64,000 nucleotides of DNA from contig NZ_NSFT01000003.1 of assembly GCF_002294725.1 (NCBI RefSeq), forward strand, positions 372,001 to 436,000, in the 5' to 3' direction. Made by a program: the position numbers and the translations under genes. The stretch comes from Mesorhizobium sp. WSM4313 (GTDB lineage: Bacteria; Pseudomonadota; Alphaproteobacteria; Rhizobiales; Rhizobiaceae). Of this stretch, positions 16,951 through 25,320 are shown piece by piece (within the stretch, counting starts at the first letter, position 1; every line of letters begins with the position of its first letter). The notes beneath the pieces were generated by a model. The model worked only from the letters and a program-made list of their open reading frames with translations. It was not told the origin of the DNA and made no database searches.

Positions 16951-18024
16951 GACGAGCCTGGGGCGACCTGGAGCCACCCTGTCCTGATCGGCGCGCTTAC
17001 TTGGCATCCCCAACGCCTCGTCGACCGCGTCGAGGAACATTTCTGCGCAGGCCTGCCAGCTGTAGCGCATCGCGCGCTGGCGCGCCTCGGCCCGATTGAC
17101 GTGAAGCGCCGTCATCGCCGCCTCGCCCAGGTCGTTCGACACGGCCCCGCCGACGCCATCGCCGACAATATCGATCGGTCCGGTCACCGGATAGGCGGCG
17201 ACGGGCGTTCCGCTGGCCAGCGCCTCGATGATGACGTTGCCGAAGGTGTCGGTGCGGCTCGGAAAGACGAAGACATCGGCCGACGCGTATATCTCGGCCA
17301 GCTCGTCGTTCGGGCGGTGGCCGAGGAAATGCGCGTTGGGATAGCGCGCCTTGAGCTTTGCCAGTTCCGGTCCTTCGCCGACGATAACCTTGCTGCCGGG
17401 CAGGTCGAGATCGAGGAAGGCGGTCAGGTTCTTTTCGATTGCGACACGGCCGACGCATAGGAAAACCGGACGGGGGAATCCGGTTTCCTTGCGCTTGTTG
17501 GGCCGGAAATGGTCGGTGTCGACGCCGCGCGTCCAGGGCCTCAGCTTGTTGAAGCCGCGTGCCGCGAGATCGTCCGCCAGCGATTGCGTGGCGACAAGCG
17601 TGCCCTGTCCGGAATTGTGGAAGTCGCGCAGCCAATTGTAAGCCCAGCTCTCCGGCACCGGCAGGCGGGCGCTGAGATATTCGGGAAAGCGCGTGTGGTA
17701 GCTGGTGGTGAAGGGGCGGCCCACTTTTCGGCAATGGCGGCGCGCCATGATGCCGAGCGGACCCTCGGTGACGATGTGGATGTGGTCGGCCTTGGCGGCC
17801 TCGATCACGCGCGCGACGCGGCTAGGCGTGGTCAGCGCCAAGCGGATGTCGGGATAGGTCGGCATCGGCAAGGTGCGAAACAGGTTCGGCGTCAGGAAAT
17901 CGAGCTCGACGTCGAAGGGTTTCAGCGCCTCGGTGAGGCGTTCCAGCGTGTGCACCACGCCGTTGACCTGGGGCCGCCACGCGTCGGTGATCATCAGGAT
18001 ACGCATGGCGATCCCGATACGCAT
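16942..18024 (-). CDS. Glycosyltransferase family 4, possibly glycolipid-forming
   Basis: This 360-residue protein begins [21 protein letters not shown] (after a six-residue duplicated leader) and has [44 protein letters not shown] and [20 protein letters not shown], the GT4 donor site. Relatives include the Agrobacterium and Mesorhizobium diacylglycerol glucosyl/glucuronosyl transferase Agt and mannosyltransferases of the MgtA type. The start at 18024 has AAAGGA five bases upstream; a second ATG at 18006 arises from an 18 bp tandem duplication. The lipid acceptor role is inferred from family resemblance only. Confidence 0.82.
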   Translation of the reverse strand: MRIGIAMRILMITDAWRPQVNGVVHTLERLTEALKPFDVELDFLTPNLFRTLPMPTYPDIRLALTTPSRVARVIEAAKADHIHIVTEGPLGIMARRHCRKVGRPFTTSYHTRFPEYLSARLPVPESWAYNWLRDFHNSGQGTLVATQSLADDLAARGFNKLRPWTRGVDTDHFRPNKRKETGFPRPVFLCVGRVAIEKNLTAFLDLDLPGSKVIVGEGPELAKLKARYPNAHFLGHRPNDELAEIYASADVFVFPSRTDTFGNVIIEALASGTPVAAYPVTGPIDIVGDGVGGAVSNDLGEAAMTALHVNRAEARQRAMRYSWQACAEMFLDAVDEALGMPSKRADQDRVAPGRPRLVLE

Positions 18025-18032
18025 GGCGATCC
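17999..18032. repeat. 18 bp tandem duplication across a start codon
   Basis: The unit ATACGCATGGCGATCCCG (17999-18016) is followed by a second, nearly complete copy (18017-18032). It duplicates the start codon of the leftward GT4 gene in frame, giving two candidate ATGs six codons apart. Confidence 0.75.
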
Positions 18033-18231
18033 TTTGCCGTAATAATTCCTGAGCGCGCCGGCGCGGTGCCGGAACGGCGACCAGGCAGCCGCTCGCGCCT
18101 CGCTCCAGCGCACCCGGGCAGGGGCCGGATCGAAGCGATGCGGCAGGGCCGAATCAACAGAGGTCGCGCGCTTCATGCGCGCTCTTGACCATGATTTCAT
18201 GACGGGCGGATGAAGCCTGTCTCGGCTGGAC

Positions 18232-19647
18232 TTACGCAGGCACCTTGATCACTGCGCGCAGGCCGCCGAGCGGGCTGTCCTCGAGGCCGACGTCGCCGCC
18301 GTGACTGCGGGCGATGTCGCGGGCGATCGACAGGCCAAGGCCGGTGCCGCTGGCATCGAGATTGCGCGCCTCGTCGAGCCGCAGGAAAGGCTTGAACACC
18401 TCTTCGCGCTTGTCGGGTGCGATGCCCGGTCCGTCGTCGTCGATGGTGACGGTAAGCGAGCCGCGGCCATGATTGGCGTGGACCTCGACGGTCTTGGCAT
18501 AGCGGAAAGCATTGCCGATGACGTTCGACAGCAAACGGGCAAAGGCGTTTGGCCGCACATGCACGGTCGGATCGCCGACCAGCGTCGTCGCGAGCTTGCA
18601 GCCGCGCAATTGCGCTTCCTCGCCGAGCTTCTGGAAATAGGTCTCAAGGTCGAAGCGGCCGGTATCCTCCGCGGACTCGCCGCGGGCAAAAGAGAGATAG
18701 CCTTCCAGCATAGACTGCATGTCGTCGATGTCCTGGTTCAGCGCGGCCTTGGTCTCGGACTTGCCGCCGGCCAGCGCCAGCTGCAGCTTGAAGCGGGTGA
18801 GAATGGTCCTGAGGTCGTGGCTGACGCCGGTCAGCATCGCGGTGCGCTGCTCGATCTGGCGCTCGATGCGCTCTCGCATCTGGATGAAGGCGAAGCCGGC
18901 GCGACGGACTTCCTCGGCGCCGCGCGGGCGGAAATCGCGCGGCATCGGTCGACCCTTGCCGAAACTCTCGGCGGCCTCGGCGAGCGTCAGGATCGGCCTG
19001 ATCTGATTGCGCAGGAACGGGATGGCGATCATCAACAGCACCAGCGAGGTCCCGACCATCCAGATCAGGAAGATATGGGTGTTCGAGGCATAAGCCTGGC
19101 TGCGCCTCACGAAGACGCGCAGCACCTTGCCTTCAAGCTGGACGCGAACCTCGACGACGTTGGAGTTGCCGACGGTGTCGATCCAGAACGGACGGTTGAT
19201 CTGCTTCGTGATCTCCGACGACAAGGCCTCGTCGAGGATCGAGAAGAACGGTTTGGGACCGGGCGGCGGCAGCGGGTCCGGCGGCAGCAGATCCACCTTC
19301 AACTGCATGCGGTCCTGGGCGATGCGGATGATGTTGGCGTAGTCAGCGTCGTGCGGATAGGTCTCCATCATGTCAATGACGGCCGCTATGTCCGAGATGG
19401 TCGCCTGCGACAGGCGCTGCGTGACCGTCTGCCAATGGCGCTCCATGAAGACGAAGGCGACCACCGACTGCAGCAGGATCATCGGCGCGATGACGATGAT
19501 CAGCGAGCGGGCGTAAAGCCGTTTCGGCATGTAGAGCGCGACCAGGCGCCAGAACCGGTTCCAGGCACGCGGCATCGCCCTCAGCGTCCGCAATGCGAGA
19601 TCGCCGGGACCGCTTCCTTTCGGCTTGTCCAGTTGCGTGGTCGCCAT
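18232..19647 (-). CDS. Sensor histidine kinase, EnvZ-like
   Basis: This 471-residue inner-membrane kinase has two membrane segments (about residues 46-67 and 192-212) enclosing a ~125-residue periplasmic part. A HAMP linker and the phospho-accepting His277 (VSHDLRTILTRFKLQL) follow, then the ATPase domain with NVIGNAFRYA, DDDGPGIAP and GTGLGLSIARDIARSHGG. The ATG at 19647 has GGAAGG upstream; a TTG at 19680 is less likely. It lies 51 bases after the response-regulator gene, forming a petP-petR-kinase unit. The signal sensed is unknown. Confidence 0.88.
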   Translation of the reverse strand: MATTQLDKPKGSGPGDLALRTLRAMPRAWNRFWRLVALYMPKRLYARSLIIVIAPMILLQSVVAFVFMERHWQTVTQRLSQATISDIAAVIDMMETYPHDADYANIIRIAQDRMQLKVDLLPPDPLPPPGPKPFFSILDEALSSEITKQINRPFWIDTVGNSNVVEVRVQLEGKVLRVFVRRSQAYASNTHIFLIWMVGTSLVLLMIAIPFLRNQIRPILTLAEAAESFGKGRPMPRDFRPRGAEEVRRAGFAFIQMRERIERQIEQRTAMLTGVSHDLRTILTRFKLQLALAGGKSETKAALNQDIDDMQSMLEGYLSFARGESAEDTGRFDLETYFQKLGEEAQLRGCKLATTLVGDPTVHVRPNAFARLLSNVIGNAFRYAKTVEVHANHGRGSLTVTIDDDGPGIAPDKREEVFKPFLRLDEARNLDASGTGLGLSIARDIARSHGGDVGLEDSPLGGLRAVIKVPA

Positions 19648-19698
19648 TCGCCCTTCCGCTCGTCGATGGCCGTTCAGCAAAGGGCCTTCGACGGTAAC

Positions 19699-20418
19699 CT
19701 ATTCGACGCTGAGCCGATACCCAATACCGCGCACCGTCTGCAGCCACACCGGATTGGACGGATCGCGCTCTATCTTGCGGCGCAGCCGGTTGATCTGCAC
19801 GTCGATGGTGCGCTCGCCGACATCCGATTCATCGCCCACCAGCTCATGGCGCGGTATGGTCTCGCCCGCCCGCGCGGCGAAAATCGCGAGGATCTCCTGT
19901 TCGCGGTCGGTCAGCTTAAGCGCCTCGCCGCCGCGCTTCAATTCACGCTTGGCGATCTGGAATGTGTAGGGCCCGAACACCAGTTGCTCCACCTTCGGCG
20001 TTGCCGCCGGGCCGCCACGGCGCAGGATGTTGTTGATGCGCAGGATCAGCTCGCGCGGATCGAACGGTTTGGGCAGGTAGTCATCGGCGCCGGCTTCCAG
20101 GCCGGTGATGCGGCTGTCGGTCTCGGACAGCGCCGTCAGCATCAGGATCGGCACGTTCTTCTCGGCCCGCAGCGCCTTGGTGAGGTCGACGCCGGTCTCT
20201 CCCGGCATCATCACATCGAGCACCAGAAGGTCGAAGTCGAGGCCGGCGAGCTTGCGCCTGGCCTCGCCGGAATTGCCGGCCACGGTGACGCGAAAACCGT
20301 TCTCGGACAGATACTGCTTGAGCAGGTTACGGATACGCGTGTCGTCGTCGACGACCAGAAGATGCGGCGCGTCATCGTCGGGCGCTGACGGATGATCGAC
20401 CTTCTCAATGGTCTCCAT
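19699..20418 (-). CDS. petR: OmpR-family response regulator, PetR-like
   Basis: This 239-residue regulator has a receiver domain with acidic pocket VVDDD, phosphorylated Asp68 (LLVLDVM) and the conserved lysine in DDYLPKPF, then a winged-helix DNA-binding domain (LTDREQEILAIFAARAGETI and ERTIDVQINRLRRKIERDP). The MarR-type gene directly upstream gives the petP-petR arrangement known from Rhodobacter capsulatus, where both are needed for cytochrome bc1 expression. The ATG at 20418 has GGGGAAG upstream and overlaps the MarR gene by 14 bases. A bc1 role here is inference. Confidence 0.88.
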   Translation of the reverse strand: METIEKVDHPSAPDDDAPHLLVVDDDTRIRNLLKQYLSENGFRVTVAGNSGEARRKLAGLDFDLLVLDVMMPGETGVDLTKALRAEKNVPILMLTALSETDSRITGLEAGADDYLPKPFDPRELILRINNILRRGGPAATPKVEQLVFGPYTFQIAKRELKRGGEALKLTDREQEILAIFAARAGETIPRHELVGDESDVGERTIDVQINRLRRKIERDPSNPVWLQTVRGIGYRLSVE

Positions 20419-20932
20419 GGTTCTTCCCCGATGTTTGCGCAGGCACAATGTCAATCTGCGCTCTTAGTTCCGGATTGACCATCGCTTCCAGGAAACGCTC
20501 GATCGTGGCGCGTTCGGTGGTTCCGGAATCCTCCAATGCCGCACGGATGCGGCGCGACTGTGGCCGCGCCAGTGCCAGTGCCAGAGCGCGACCCTTGGCG
20601 GTCGGGTAAAGCTCGCGCTGCCGGCGGTCACGCGGACCCTGCACCTGGACGATGTGATCGGTGTCGATCAACTGCTTCAAAACCCGCGCCAGGCTCTGCT
20701 TGGTGATCTTCAGCACATCGAGCAGCTCGGCGACAGTGAGGCCCGGCCTGCGGTTGACGAAATGCAGCACGCGATGATGGGCGCGGCCGAAGCCGTAATC
20801 GGCGAGGATCTGGTCCGGGTCGGAGGTGAAATCGCGATAGGCGAAGAAAAACAGCTCGATGATGGCGAAGTCGATGCCGTCCTCATCGGCGATGGCCGTC
20901 CTGATCGGTTTTCCGGCTGCGGGGCTCGTCAT
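20405..20932 (-). CDS. petP: MarR-family regulator, PetP-like
   Basis: This 175-residue winged-helix protein shows FGRAHHRVLHFVNRRPGLTVAELLDVLKITKQSLARVLKQLI as recognition region and GPRDRRQRELYPTAKG as wing. The overlap with the OmpR-type regulator matches petP-petR. The ATG at 20932 has GGAG five bases upstream; longer in-frame extensions lack a ribosome site. A 25 bp imperfect palindrome 22 bases upstream is a candidate autoregulatory operator. Confidence 0.85.
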   Translation of the reverse strand: MTSPAAGKPIRTAIADEDGIDFAIIELFFFAYRDFTSDPDQILADYGFGRAHHRVLHFVNRRPGLTVAELLDVLKITKQSLARVLKQLIDTDHIVQVQGPRDRRQRELYPTAKGRALALALARPQSRRIRAALEDSGTTERATIERFLEAMVNPELRAQIDIVPAQTSGKNHGDH

Positions 20933-20954
20933 CGTTTCTCCATGCGAGGCGGGA

Positions 20955-20979
20955 ATTATGTCAGTACTATTGACGTAAT
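20955..20979. promoter_or_regulatory. Imperfect 25 bp palindrome upstream of petP-like gene
   Basis: ATTATGTCA and TGACGTAAT form nine-base half-sites with one mismatch and a seven-base spacer, in the divergent gap between the MarR-type gene and ilvE. Size and position suit a MarR-dimer operator. Confidence 0.5.
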
Positions 20980-21191
20980 TTCCGGGCAATGATAATTTTT
21001 GACAAGCTTTTCGGCGGATTGCGAACAAAAAGGCAAGAGGAAGCCGTTTTTCCGGAACTTCCTGAGTTTGCCACGGATTGAATATCCGCCTACGCTTTCA
21101 AGCATTGGCCAGCGTTTCGGATCCTGTGCGGGGCCGGTTCGAAAGGTCATAAACACAACGATTTGCGGGCGCCTGCCCGCGGGAGGTTTCC

Positions 21192-22085
21192 ATGGCATCC
21201 GTTCCCTTCGATCAATTGGAAGGCTTCATCTGGATGAACGGCGAGTTCGTCAAATGGGCCGACGCCAAGATCCATGTGCTGACCCATGGCCTGCACTATG
21301 CCAGTGCCGTCTTCGAGGGCGAGCGCGCCTATGGCGGCCAGATCTTCAAGCTGACCGAGCACAATGAGCGCCTGCATGAATCGGCGCGCCTGCTCGGCTT
21401 CAAGATTCCCTATCCGGTCGCCGAGATCGACGAGGCCTGCCGCACGCTGCTGAAGAAGCAGGGTTTCCAGGACGCCTATGTGCGTCCGATCGCCTGGCGC
21501 GGCAGCGAGCAGATGGGCGTTTCGGCGCAGAACAACCGCATCAACTGCGCCATCGCCATCTGGCAGTGGCCGAGCTATTTCGATCCCGCGCAGAAGCTCA
21601 AGGGCATTCGGCTCGACGTCGCCGAGTGGCGCCGGCCCGATCCGCGCACCGCGCCGTCCAAGTCGAAGGCCGCCGGCCTCTACATGATCTGCACGCTGTC
21701 CAAGCACGCCGCCGAGGCCAATGGCTACGCCGACGCCATGATGCTCGATTGGCGCGGCCAGGTGGCGGAAGCGACGGGCGCCAACATCTTCTTCGTCAAG
21801 GACGGCAAGATCCATACGCCGACGCCCGACTGCTTCCTGGACGGCATAACCCGCCGCACGGTGATCGGCCTGGCGAAGGACCGCGGTTTCGAGGTGATCG
21901 AGCGCGCCATCATGCCGGAGGAACTCGAAGGTTTCGAGCAGTGCTTCCTCACCGGCACCGCCGCCGAGGTCACGCCGGTTTCCGAGATCGGTCCATACCG
22001 ATTCGAGGTCGGTGAGATCGCCAAGACATTGATGAATGACTATTCCGCCGCGGTGCAGCCAAAGCATGCAATCGCTGCAGAATAG
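21192..22085 (+). CDS. ilvE: Branched-chain amino acid aminotransferase
   Basis: This 297-residue PLP enzyme transfers the amino group of Leu, Ile and Val to 2-oxoglutarate and carries out the last step of their synthesis. The class IV fold shows HVLTHGLHYASAVFEGERAYGG, the PLP lysine Lys159 in SKSKAAGLYM, and FLTGTAAEVTPV near the end binding the phosphate. Length is normal. GGAGG precedes the ATG (21192). A terminator follows directly, so it is a single-gene unit divergent from the petP-like regulator. Confidence 0.93.
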   Translation: MASVPFDQLEGFIWMNGEFVKWADAKIHVLTHGLHYASAVFEGERAYGGQIFKLTEHNERLHESARLLGFKIPYPVAEIDEACRTLLKKQGFQDAYVRPIAWRGSEQMGVSAQNNRINCAIAIWQWPSYFDPAQKLKGIRLDVAEWRRPDPRTAPSKSKAAGLYMICTLSKHAAEANGYADAMMLDWRGQVAEATGANIFFVKDGKIHTPTPDCFLDGITRRTVIGLAKDRGFEVIERAIMPEELEGFEQCFLTGTAAEVTPVSEIGPYRFEVGEIAKTLMNDYSAAVQPKHAIAAE

Positions 22086-22112
22086 AGATAGTCACAGCTT
22101 TTTTGTGCAATA

Positions 22113-22141
22113 GGGGCGGTTTTCGAGCCGCCCCTTTTATT
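22113..22141 (+). terminator. Intrinsic terminator after ilvE
   Basis: GGGGCGG (22113-22119) pairs with CCGCCCC (22128-22134) around an eight-base loop and is followed by TTTTATTT. It lies 28 bases after the ilvE stop codon. Confidence 0.85.
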
Positions 22142-22231
22142 TAAGCGCGCGCGCATTTGACTTTCGAACAATTCGGCGTCTCATGATGGCGTCGGCCCGA
22201 GGAGGCTGGCGGCTATGGAGGGACTAGTTAC

Positions 22232-22540
22232 ATGGACAGCAACACGATTATTCAGATCGTTGTACAGGTAATTGCCGGCGTTATCGGTGGCCAGGCGGTT
22301 GGCGCGGCGTTCAAGCAGGCGGCGATGGGCCAACTTACCAAAATCCTCAGCGGTGCGATCGGCGGCGTCGGCGGCGCGGCCATTCTCGGCAGCCTGCTCG
22401 GCGGCGGCGGCGTTGACGCGGCAGCGGCGGCGGGCGGCATCGGCAGCGCGCTCGACCTGAAGAACCTCCTCGGCGGCGTTGGCGGTGGCGCGATCCTGAC
22501 GGGCATCGTCGGCGCGGTCATGAATGCGATGAAGAAATAG
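22232..22540 (+). CDS. Small Gly/Ala-rich protein of unknown function
   Basis: This 102-residue protein is about one third glycine and alanine, with repeated hydrophobic GG-containing stretches (QVIAGVIGGQAVGAAF, GAIGGVGGAAILGSLLGGGG and GVGGGAILTGIVGAVMN) and a short lysine end. It has no cleavable signal sequence. The glycine-zipper-like pattern suggests membrane association or oligomerisation, but I recognise no characterised family. It stands alone between ilvE and the metallo-hydrolase gene. Confidence 0.65.
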   Translation: MDSNTIIQIVVQVIAGVIGGQAVGAAFKQAAMGQLTKILSGAIGGVGGAAILGSLLGGGGVDAAAAAGGIGSALDLKNLLGGVGGGAILTGIVGAVMNAMKK

Positions 22541-22671
22541 GTCCGGTCTTTCGGACTTTGCCATGGGCGGCCTCGGCCGCGCATTTCCTCCCGAAGTTCG
22601 GACAATGGTGGACGAGGTTCGCCGGGCTGTCTACATCAGGGCGACACTTCGAAGGAAGGGAAAGGAATGCC

Positions 22672-23313
22672 ATGGGTCAGCTCAATGCCGGTATCGTGCC
22701 GGTCACGCCCTTCCAGCAGAACTGCACCATTCTCTTCGACATGGACGACAGGTCGGGCGTCGTGGTCGATCCCGGCGGCGATGTCGACCAGATACTGTCG
22801 GCGCTGAAGGACAATGCCATCACCGCCGGCGCAATTTGGATCACGCACGGCCATATCGACCATGCCGGCGGCGCGATGGACCTGAAGGACGCGCTGGGCA
22901 TCGACATTATCGGCCCACATGAGGCCGACAAGCCGCTGCTTGCCAATCTCGAGAACCAGGCCAAACGTTTCGGCCTCACCGATCCGGTGCGCAATTGCGT
23001 GCCGGACCGTTTTCTCACCGAAGGCGAAACGGTGTCGTTCGGCAACCATGTGTTCGAAGTGCTGCATTGCCCGGGACATGCGCCGGGCCATGTCGTCTAC
23101 TACAACCGGGCGGCCAAATTCGCGCATGTCGGCGACGTGCTGTTCCGCGGCTCGATCGGGCGCACCGACCTGCCCGGTGGCGACCACGCAGCGCTGATCG
23201 CCTCAATCAAGCACAAGCTTCTGCCGCTAGGCGACGACATAGGTTTCATCTGCGGCCATGGCCCGGGTAGCCGCCTTGGCGATGAACGGCGGACCAATCC
23301 GTTTCTGACCTAG
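22672..23313 (+). CDS. Metallo-beta-lactamase fold hydrolase, glyoxalase II-like (YcbL type)
   Basis: This 213-residue protein carries the metal-binding motif THGHIDHAGG (His59, His61, Asp63, His64), then HCPGHAPGH, VGDVLFRGSIGRTDLPGGD and CGHGPGS, all needed for a two-metal site. YcbL-type members are short glyoxalase II-like thioesterases that hydrolyse S-lactoylglutathione or related thioesters. The ATG at 22672 is preferred because AAAGGAA lies just upstream and the domain starts there. Its stop codon touches the left arm of a 142 bp palindrome. Confidence 0.88.
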   Translation: MGQLNAGIVPVTPFQQNCTILFDMDDRSGVVVDPGGDVDQILSALKDNAITAGAIWITHGHIDHAGGAMDLKDALGIDIIGPHEADKPLLANLENQAKRFGLTDPVRNCVPDRFLTEGETVSFGNHVFEVLHCPGHAPGHVVYYNRAAKFAHVGDVLFRGSIGRTDLPGGDHAALIASIKHKLLPLGDDIGFICGHGPGSRLGDERRTNPFLT

Positions 23314-23454
23314 GCTATGCCGATATTCAGGTGATGCCGGCCTGCGAGCGTCAGTTTCCTGCGCTTCCGGTGCTCACGTACTGTAAGTACGCTCCGCTCC
23401 GGTTCTCGGAACCCATCGCTCTCGGCTCGGCCTGACCTGAATCTCGGCATAGCC
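23313..23454. repeat. 142 bp palindromic element, copy A
   Basis: The left arm GGCTATGCCGA starts on the last base of the metallo-hydrolase stop and pairs, imperfectly, with the right arm ending TCGGCATAGCC at 23454. The middle 50 bases (23359-23408) are 49/50 identical to 61051-61100, while the arms differ from those of the other copy. It can fold into one long hairpin and may act as a terminator for the gene before it. Confidence 0.8.
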
Positions 23455-23472
23455 ATCGTTGGCGAGTTATTC

Positions 23473-23503
23473 AAAAAAGCGCCGCCCAAGGGCGGCGCTT
23501 TTT
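23473..23503. terminator. Bidirectional intrinsic terminator
   Basis: GCGCCGCCC pairs with GGGCGGCGC around AAG, with an A-run on the left and a T-run on the right, so it can stop transcription from both sides. It lies 22 bases beyond the BA14K gene end and also serves the metallo-hydrolase side. Confidence 0.9.
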
Positions 23504-23525
23504 AAGGTAGGGAACCTGGGTTTTC

Positions 23526-23939
23526 TTAATTGGCGACGCAGAAATGCTGAGCGCCGTCACTGCCGGTGAAAGTGCCGGTCCGCGAATTGAAGCTGCGGTA
23601 GCGGTCCGAGCAATACTCGTACCAGCCGCGGGTCCACGGCTCGGCGTAGCGGTCGGCGTAGACGACACGCGGCTGCTGAACATAGTAGCGGCGCACCGGC
23701 CGGTAGACATAATAATCGTCACCATAGGCCGGTTCGTAATAGCGCGGCCCGGGGTTGCTGAGCGCGCTGCCGATCAGAGCGCCGGCCGCGAGGCCGACAA
23801 CGCCGGCGGCGAGGGCGTCACCGCCATGATGACGATGATGGTGCCAGCGCCAGTCGTCCGCATTGGCCGCCGAGAAGGTGGCCAAGGTGGTCGCGGCAAT
23901 GCCAACACTGAGGATGGCGGTCCTGAGAAAACGGTTCAT
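23526..23939 (-). CDS. BA14K-family exported protein
   Basis: This 137-residue protein has a signal peptide (MNRFLRTAILSVGIAATTLA, cut near ANA-DD), then a His-rich stretch WRWHHHRHHGG, a short hydrophobic Gly/Ala segment and a Tyr/Arg-rich region. The C-terminus, WYEYCSDRYRSFNSRTGTF to HFCVAN, is the BA14K domain, named for a Brucella immunoreactive protein with lectin-like behaviour. AAGGAG precedes the ATG at 23939. The cell-surface location is inferred from the family. Confidence 0.85.
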   Translation of the reverse strand: MNRFLRTAILSVGIAATTLATFSAANADDWRWHHHRHHGGDALAAGVVGLAAGALIGSALSNPGPRYYEPAYGDDYYVYRPVRRYYVQQPRVVYADRYAEPWTRGWYEYCSDRYRSFNSRTGTFTGSDGAQHFCVAN

Positions 23940-24206
23940 TTTCGGTCTCCTTAGCGCCGGCCCGCGCGTTTTTCGGGGGATACGGACCGGCTTTAGCAAA
24001 GGTTAATAGAAGACCGTGGCTGAACGGAGGCTGAACGGAAATCGGCGTAAACGATTTTTCGAGGCCTGGGGATTTTTCGAGCCTCGGCGGTTTGCGAGGC
24101 TTGGCGATTTTCGAAGCCGGCGACCTTTCCGGACCTAGGCACAATCCGTTCCGGGGCGGGAGCGGTCCCGCCTGAAAAGCTTCCGTCGGATCCGTCGCGA
24201 GCCGGC

Positions 24207-24419
24207 TTAGCCGACCGACAGATTGACGGCCTTCGGACCCTTGCCGCGCTTGTCCGGCTCGGTGTCGAATGTCACTTTCTGCCCATCCTCAAGACCGGGA
24301 AGGCCCGACGCCTGCACAGCCGAGATGTGGACGAAGACATCCTTCGCGCCATCATCGGGCGTGATGAAGCCGAAGCCCTTGGCATGGTTGAAGAATTTGA
24401 CGGTGCCGGTCTGCGGCAT
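24207..24419 (-). CDS. Cold-shock domain protein, first copy
   Basis: This 70-residue single-domain protein binds single-stranded RNA/DNA through RNP1 (KGFGFI) and RNP2 (VFVHI). It starts [18 protein letters not shown] and ends [16 protein letters not shown] precedes the ATG at 24419; longer in-frame extensions upstream are untranslated leader. It lies about 240 bases downstream of a second, very similar gene, indicating a tandem duplication. Confidence 0.93.
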   Translation of the reverse strand: MPQTGTVKFFNHAKGFGFITPDDGAKDVFVHISAVQASGLPGLEDGQKVTFDTEPDKRGKGPKAVNLSVG

Positions 24420-24546
24420 GGGAAACTCCTTTGATCCCATCAAGTCAAGTCTCGGGCCGGCAAACTGCCCGAGAGGAAATTTGTCCTTTATTTTAGCGCT
24501 ATCGGCAAGAGAAAGTTTTCGCCTGCCGATCCAAGCATTTGCGCGC

Positions 24547-24577
24547 AAAAAAGGCGCAACCTTTTCGGTCGCGCCTT
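24547..24577 (-). terminator. Terminator of the second cold-shock gene
   Basis: Read leftward, AAGGCGCGACC pairs with GGTTGCGCCTT around GAAAA, and the stem runs into a T-run. It lies about 80 bases after the stop of the gene at 24658. Confidence 0.75.
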
Positions 24578-24657
24578 CGCAAATTCAGGCCTGTCCTGAA
24601 GCCGGCTCATGATCCTGCCGCACCATTGCATCCGCAACGATAGGCTGTTTCGGCGGA

Positions 24658-24870
24658 TCAGGCAGCGCGCAGGTTGACCGCCTTCGGGCCCTTGCCCATG
24701 CGGTCCGGCTCGACGTCGAAGGTGACCTTCTGGCCGTCGACCAGCGTGCGCAGGCCAGAGGCCTCGATCGCGGAAATGTGGACGAACACGTCCTTGGCGC
24801 CACCATCCGGCGTGATAAAGCCGAAGCCTTTGGTGGCATTGAAGAACTTTACAGTACCGGTCTGGGCCAT
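24658..24870 (-). CDS. Cold-shock domain protein, second copy
   Basis: This is a 70-residue CspA-type protein starting [18 protein letters not shown], with RNP1 KGFGFI and RNP2 VFVHI intact and the end [16 protein letters not shown] precedes the ATG at 24870. The two copies differ mainly in the middle ([15 protein letters not shown] against [15 protein letters not shown]) and share the leader pattern GGAGTTT. The long spacer upstream probably contains a structured 5' leader, as is usual for cold-shock genes. Confidence 0.93.
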   Translation of the reverse strand: MAQTGTVKFFNATKGFGFITPDGGAKDVFVHISAIEASGLRTLVDGQKVTFDVEPDRMGKGPKAVNLRAA

Positions 24871-25320
24871 TGGGGAAAACTCCTTCACCCGTGTCAGTCT
24901 TGGTGGTTTGCCCGCTGCCTCGCGCCTTGGGCAAATCCCGGTGGTTGCTTCGGCGGTCATGCATTCGCGCATGGTCAAACCCCCCGCCGAAAAACGGGGT
25001 TGTCAGAGATTCACACTTATCGGGGAAAGGTCGTCCAAAACGTTCCGCTCTCCGGGTCGCAAATGCCCGAACATGATTTTTATTACACGGAAACGTGATG
25101 GTTGCAAGACGACGCTCGCGGGCGGCCAGCGGCGCGTCCAACGCTGGGCCTCGATAGACCCGGCCCTATCACCGGTCATCGGCCAGAGGCGGGCCAAGCA
25201 TGGTCCAGAATGTAGGTGGCGACGACCGTTCCGTGGCTCCACAAACGATGGTTGCGTTTAACGCACAGGATGCGAGGATACCGCGAGCCGGCATCACGCG
25301 TCGGGATGGAGGAGGGGTAT
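24871..25320. other. Intergenic stretch of 450 bases
   Basis: This divergent gap between the cold-shock gene and the Kazal lipoprotein gene should hold both promoters. It includes a small CACGGAAACGTG hairpin near 25088 and no reading frame I can support. Confidence 0.5.

Noticed and set aside
22558..22671. N-terminal extension of the metallo-hydrolase from an upstream ATG
   Set aside because: The domain begins at 22672, where AAAGGAA is in place; the upstream residues show no homology.
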